Source: JAJXZP01 sp035505775
Lineage (GTDB): Bacteria > Spirochaetota > Spirochaetia > Treponematales > Rectinemataceae
Reading direction: 5' to 3'
NCBI GenBank assembly: GCA_035505775.1
Contig: DATJQN010000264.1
Location: 1-24,198 of the forward strand
Length of the DNA stretch: 24,198 nucleotides
Under the pieces are notes generated by a model. The model made no database searches and was not told the DNA's origin. It was given only the letters and a program-made list of their open reading frames with translations. A program made the translations under genes and the position numbers. The stretch's first letter is position 1, and every line of letters begins with the position of its first letter. Shown piece after piece: positions 20,610 through 24,198 of this stretch.

Positions 20610-22943
20610 ATGGAAGACGGCCCACAGAGCATAGGCAGGTCGCTGCCCCGCAAGGACGGCCCGGACAAGGTCGCCGGGAGAACGCGCTACACCGATGACG
20701 AGCGGCGGCCGGGGCTTCTTCATGCCGTCATTCTCCACAGTCCGCACGCGCATGCGCGCATACTTTCCATAGACGGCAGCGCCGCGCTGGGCGTTCCGGG
20801 GGTGCGCGCCGTTTTCACGGGGGCGGACTGGTCCGCGCTTATCGGACTCTACATGGGTGACAAGCCCCCGCTGGCCCGGGAACGCGTGCGCTACAACGGC
20901 GAGCCCGTGGCGGCCGTCGTGGCCGACGACGAGGCGGCGGCCCTCCTGGGGCTCGCCAGGATCTCCGTACGCTACGAACCCCTTCCCGTCATCTCCACGC
21001 CGCGCGCCGCCCTGGCACCTGATGCGCCCATTCTCCATCCGGAGCTCGGCAGCTACCGGCGGATCCCCGCAATTCTCCCGGAGCCCGGCAGCAACGTCGC
21101 CAACAGGACGAAGATACGGAAAGGCGATGCCGCTGCCGCCCTCGCGCAGTGCGGCGTCGTGGTCACCGGCGAGTATTCCTTCGAACCGGGCGATCATTGC
21201 GCCCTCGAGCCTCGGTCCGTTCAGGCGGAAATAAGCGCGGACGGCCGCGTTCATATTCGCTCCTCGACCCAATCGCCCTTCGGCGTCCGCACCCTCCTCG
21301 GGCTCTGCCTTGGCATCCCCGTCGGCATGATCACCGTGACTGCCCCTCCTTCCGGCGGAGGCTTCGGCGGCAAGGCCGGCATCCAGCTTGAACCCCTGGC
21401 CTATCTCATTTCGAAGGCCATGGGCGGCCGTCCGGTCCGGATCAGCAACAGCCGCGAGGGCGACATGCTCGGCTCGCCCGGGCGGCCGGGAATCCAGGCC
21501 CGCATAACGCTCGGAGCGACCCGCGACGGGGACCTTGTGGCCGCCGACATGGAGTATCTCTTCGATTCGGGAGGCTATGCCGACTACGCCGTAAACGTAT
21601 CGAGAGCCGCCGGCTATGCCTGCACGGGCCCCTACCGCATACCCAACGTCAAGTCCGATTCCGTCTGCGTCTATACGAATCATCCCTTCGCCACCGCGTT
21701 CAGGGGCTTCGGCCACATCGAAATGGCATTCTGCATAGAGCGGGCGATGGATCTCCTTGCCGACTCGCTGGGCATGGATCCGGTCGAGCTCAGGCTGCGG
21801 AACGCGGTCCGGCCGGGGGACAGCACACCCTCCGGTTCCATCCTCGACCCGAACACCGGAAACCTGCCCGAGTGCATACGCACCGTTGCCCGGAGAATCG
21901 GCTGGAAGGGCTCCGGACCGACAGTGACGGAGAACGGCCATCGGAGGGCGTCGGGCGTCGCCTGCTTCTGGAAGGCTCCCGCGATCCCTACCTTCACGGA
22001 CGCGGGAGCCATCCTGAGTTTCAACGACGACGGCAGCGTGAACCTGCTGACCGGCGTCGTCGAGATCGGACAGGGGGCGTTGACCGGAATCGCACAACTT
22101 GTCGCCGATTCCTTGGGCATGGACCCTGGGCTGGTCCACGTCCTTCATGAGGTGAGCACTGACAGGGCCCCCCACGATTGGACCACGGCCGCCTCGAGAT
22201 CGCTCTTCATGGCCGGCAGGGCCGCCCTGCTCGCCGCGGAAGACGCGAAGTCGCAGATCCGACGGGTCGCCTGCCAGCCGCTCCGCTGCCCCGAGGAGGA
22301 TCTGGAGATAGCCGGCGGCCGGGTCTTCCTGCGCGACGATCCTGCGCACGGCCTGCCGCTCCGCGAGGTCGTGCTCGGTTACGTCTATCCGGGGGGCAAC
22401 GCGATCGGGGGGCCCGTGATCGGTCACGGCTCCTACATCGCGCGCGGCCTCAGCGATCTGGATCCCGACACCGGCGCTGGACGGCCCGGTCTCGAATGGA
22501 CCCTCGGTGCGGAGGCGGTCGAGGTCGACGTGGATCCCGCCACGGGGCTGTACCGCGTGCTTCGCAGCGCCTGCTGCATGGACGTGGGGCATGTGGTGAA
22601 TCCGGCCATCGCGCGCGGCCAGGTCGTCGGGGCCATGGCGATGGGTCTGGGCTTCGCGGCCAGGGAGGGCTTCTCCTTCGACTCGCGGGGAGGGGTCCTG
22701 AACGGCAGCCTGCGCGACTACAAGCTCATGCGCTTCGGCGAGGAACCCGAGTACATCGTGGACTTTCTCGAGACTCCGCAGGGCGACGGTCCATCGGGGG
22801 CGCGCGGTCTGGGCGAGCAGGGCATTCTGGGCATGCCCGGGGCTCTGTCTTCCGCGCTCTCCTTGGCGATCGGGCGAAGGCTCGATCGTCTGCCACTGAC
22901 GCCCGAGTCGCTGTGGCGAGCCCTGCAGGGAGGCGAGCGATGA
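20610..22943 (+). CDS. Xanthine dehydrogenase-family molybdenum hydroxylase, Mo-binding (large) subunit
   Basis: This catalytic subunit hydroxylates a carbon of an aldehyde or N-heterocycle using water and a molybdopterin cofactor. It has 777 residues and no signal peptide. The N-terminal part is typical (IGRSLPRKDGPDKVAGRTRYTDD, LHSPHAHARI, VRYNGEPVAAVVADD). Cofactor motifs are SGGGFGGKA (248-256), TAFRGFGHIE with Arg365 (matching bovine Arg880) and GARGLGEQG with the catalytic Glu736. The residue matching the substrate-binding Glu802 of bovine xanthine oxidase (GFGGK-E) is Ala256, so xanthine may not be the substrate. ATG 20610 fits the family N-terminus; no spaced ribosome binding site is present. 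It overlaps the next gene by ATGA. Confidence 0.93.
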   Translation: MEDGPQSIGRSLPRKDGPDKVAGRTRYTDDERRPGLLHAVILHSPHAHARILSIDGSAALGVPGVRAVFTGADWSALIGLYMGDKPPLARERVRYNGEPVAAVVADDEAAALLGLARISVRYEPLPVISTPRAALAPDAPILHPELGSYRRIPAILPEPGSNVANRTKIRKGDAAAALAQCGVVVTGEYSFEPGDHCALEPRSVQAEISADGRVHIRSSTQSPFGVRTLLGLCLGIPVGMITVTAPPSGGGFGGKAGIQLEPLAYLISKAMGGRPVRISNSREGDMLGSPGRPGIQARITLGATRDGDLVAADMEYLFDSGGYADYAVNVSRAAGYACTGPYRIPNVKSDSVCVYTNHPFATAFRGFGHIEMAFCIERAMDLLADSLGMDPVELRLRNAVRPGDSTPSGSILDPNTGNLPECIRTVARRIGWKGSGPTVTENGHRRASGVACFWKAPAIPTFTDAGAILSFNDDGSVNLLTGVVEIGQGALTGIAQLVADSLGMDPGLVHVLHEVSTDRAPHDWTTAASRSLFMAGRAALLAAEDAKSQIRRVACQPLRCPEEDLEIAGGRVFLRDDPAHGLPLREVVLGYVYPGGNAIGGPVIGHGSYIARGLSDLDPDTGAGRPGLEWTLGAEAVEVDVDPATGLYRVLRSACCMDVGHVVNPAIARGQVVGAMAMGLGFAAREGFSFDSRGGVLNGSLRDYKLMRFGEEPEYIVDFLETPQGDGPSGARGLGEQGILGMPGALSSALSLAIGRRLDRLPLTPESLWRALQGGER

Positions 22944-23731
22944 TCCCCTTCGACCTGGTCTATCTGAGGCCGGACAGTGTGGAAGAGGCAATCCGGGCCT
23001 GGTCGGGGCGCTCGGACGGAGTCATCTACTACTCCGGGGGGACGGAGATCGTGACGGGCTGCCGGACCGGCAGCTATCGGCCCGCCGTGCTGATCGACCT
23101 GAAGAGCATACCCGAACTCTGCCGGGTGGAATCGCGCGACAATGCGGTTTTCTTCGGAGCCTGTCTCAGTCTGACGCGGGCTGCGGAGTCGAACCTCTTC
23201 CCGATGCTGACGAGGGCCATCCGCGGCATTGCGGACCGGAGCGTCAGGAATCGCATAACGCTCGGAGGAAACCTCGCCGGAAAGTTGCCCTATCGGGAGG
23301 CCCTGCTGCCCTTCCTCGTCGCGGACGCGACGGCGCACCTGGTCTTTCCCTCGCCCGGCGGCGGGGCCGAGCGCCGGGAACTGCCGGTCCGCCAGCTCCA
23401 TGCAAAGCGGCTCCAGCTCCGGCCCGGGGAGATCCTCGCGGGCCTCTCCGTCCCCAGGGAGGCGGCGCAGGCGCCGTATTTTCACGCGAGATTCACCGCC
23501 GGCGCATCGGTCGACTATCCGGTGCTGACGCTCTGCGCCCGGCGTGCCGGAACTTTGCTGAGTCTGGCAGTCTCGGGGGCGCAGGACTATCCGGTCTGGA
23601 TCGAATCCGCCCCGAAGGATGTGCAAACGGAGGCCTTTCCTCCCCGGCGACGTGACCATCGCGCCTCTGCCGAGTATCGCGGCGCCCTCCTCGCCTCGAC
23701 CCTTGCCCAAGCCAAGGAGGCCCTCGCATGA
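22940..23731 (+). CDS. Molybdenum hydroxylase FAD-binding (medium) subunit
   Basis: The subunit passes electrons from the 2Fe-2S clusters to FAD and its acceptor. It has 263 residues, slightly shorter than common medium subunits (~280-290). FAD-binding motifs are YYSGGTEIVTG (30-40), corresponding to the usual AGGT-D loop, and SVRNRITLGGNLAG (101-114). LPYREALLPFLVADA follows, the variant seen in anaerobe-type enzymes. The C-terminal domain (about 175-263) is present but short. The start is ATG 22940, overlapping the large-subunit stop; an open frame beginning far upstream inside the large subunit is not real. It overlaps the Fe-S subunit gene by ATGA. Confidence 0.92.
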   Translation: MIPFDLVYLRPDSVEEAIRAWSGRSDGVIYYSGGTEIVTGCRTGSYRPAVLIDLKSIPELCRVESRDNAVFFGACLSLTRAAESNLFPMLTRAIRGIADRSVRNRITLGGNLAGKLPYREALLPFLVADATAHLVFPSPGGGAERRELPVRQLHAKRLQLRPGEILAGLSVPREAAQAPYFHARFTAGASVDYPVLTLCARRAGTLLSLAVSGAQDYPVWIESAPKDVQTEAFPPRRRDHRASAEYRGALLASTLAQAKEALA

Positions 23732-24192
23732 CCGAGCGGTCGGGTTTGTTCGAGCTTCACCTCCGCGTGAACGGCGAGGATCGCGTCGTTGCTTCGCATC
23801 CTCAGGATACCCTGCTCAGGACGCTGAGAGAGCGTCTTGGGCTGACGGGTGCAAAGCTGGGTTGCGAAAACGGCGACTGCGGGGCCTGCACGGTCCTCGT
23901 GGACGGCGTTCCGATCAAGTCCTGCATGGCGCTCGCCGTGGAGATGGAGGGTCACGAGATCCTGACGATCGAGGGGCTTCGGGACGACGCGTTGCGCGAT
24001 GCCTTCCTTACGGAAAATGGCTATCAGTGCGGATTCTGTACGCCGGGCATGATGCTCAACGCCCATGCTCTCCTGCAGGCCCATCCGAAGCCCGATGAAG
24101 CGACTGCGCGGGAATGGATGGAATCCAATCTCTGTCGCTGCACCGGCTATGAGGGCATCGCCGCGGCGCTGCGCCGGGCTTCGGACCGTTGA
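23728..24192 (+). CDS. Molybdenum hydroxylase 2Fe-2S (small) subunit
   Basis: This electron-transfer subunit has 154 residues, the full family length. The plant-ferredoxin-like N-terminal cluster is bound by Cys46, Cys51, Cys54 and Cys66 (GCENGDCGACTVLVDG and KSC). The C-terminal helical cluster is bound by Cys101, Cys104, Cys136 and Cys138 (QCGFCTPGMM and LCRCTGY). All eight ligands are present. The start ATG 23728 overlaps the FAD-subunit stop. The gene order Mo-FAD-FeS is complete; cofactor-maturation genes, if linked, would lie beyond the window, which ends 6 nt after the stop. Confidence 0.96.
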   Translation: MTERSGLFELHLRVNGEDRVVASHPQDTLLRTLRERLGLTGAKLGCENGDCGACTVLVDGVPIKSCMALAVEMEGHEILTIEGLRDDALRDAFLTENGYQCGFCTPGMMLNAHALLQAHPKPDEATAREWMESNLCRCTGYEGIAAALRRASDR

Positions 24193-24198
24193 CCGGGC

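Noticed and set aside
18822..22991. Antisense open frame of about 1,390 codons on the minus strand
   Set aside because: It lies opposite the well-supported DUF445 and molybdenum-hydroxylase genes. Long stop-free antisense frames are expected in GC-rich coding DNA, and its translation is Arg/Gly/Pro/Asp-rich with no family motif.
1..24198. CRISPR arrays, tRNA/rRNA genes, insertion sequences, prophage or integrase genes
   Set aside because: None seen: no direct-repeat/spacer pattern, no transposase or integrase motifs, and no cloverleaf or rRNA sequence recognised by eye.

Overview
This is a 24.2 kb, GC-rich (about two thirds G+C by eye), densely coded bacterial chromosomal segment with 23 protein genes. 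It shows no tRNA, rRNA, CRISPR array, insertion sequence or phage gene. Several features point to a high-GC member of the Spirochaetota. The UMP kinase is the archaeal type known in bacteria mainly from spirochaetes. There is a LA_2272-type surface-repeat protein, a lipoprotein with a relaxed LALS-C lipobox, and a cyclic-nucleotide/DUF6909-type protein. The genus cannot be settled from the sequence alone.

Layout. (1) 182-6111, plus strand: a probable operon of a cyclic-nucleotide-binding protein with a nucleoside-phosphorylase-like C-terminus, then MlaE, MlaF and MlaD (retrograde or intermembrane phospholipid transport), then a TPR lipoprotein; the last four genes are overlapping or nearly so. 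(2) 6200-9368, minus strand: a surface-repeat protein, a secreted FecR-domain protein and an archaeal-type UMP kinase, separated by gaps that hold their own promoter candidates. (3) 9611-11104, plus strand: an exported isochorismatase-fold protein that lacks the catalytic cysteine, and an MtfA-type zinc peptidase. (4) 11131-17476: a divergent cobamide locus. On the minus strand a cobalamin riboswitch precedes cobT-btuF-btuC-btuD. On the plus strand lies cobU-cbiR-cobS. The two arms start from what looks like a back-to-back promoter pair whose -35 boxes sit in the arms of an inverted repeat. (5) 17501-18972, minus strand: a GAF-GGDEF diguanylate cyclase coupled to a small DUF6941-type protein. 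(6) 19167-20456: a DUF445 membrane protein. (7) 20610-24192: a three-subunit molybdenum hydroxylase (Mo, FAD and 2Fe-2S subunits), complete and joined by ATGA overlaps.

How it works together. The cobamide locus is a coherent salvage and remodelling module. BtuFCD imports corrinoids. CbiR, a TIM-barrel phosphodiesterase, would remove unwanted lower ligands. CobU, CobT and CobS rebuild the nucleotide loop. Only the import/CobT arm carries the riboswitch; the remodelling arm appears to be leaderless. The Mla operon probably moves phospholipids between the two membranes, with a cyclic-nucleotide sensor encoded in front of it.

The points most worth a second look are the sensor/phosphorylase-like fusion beside Mla, the asymmetric cobamide control region, the recurrent pattern of a -10 box 6-8 nt before an ATG (candidate leaderless genes), the Cys-less exported isochorismatase-fold protein, and the molybdenum hydroxylase that lacks the xanthine-binding glutamate.
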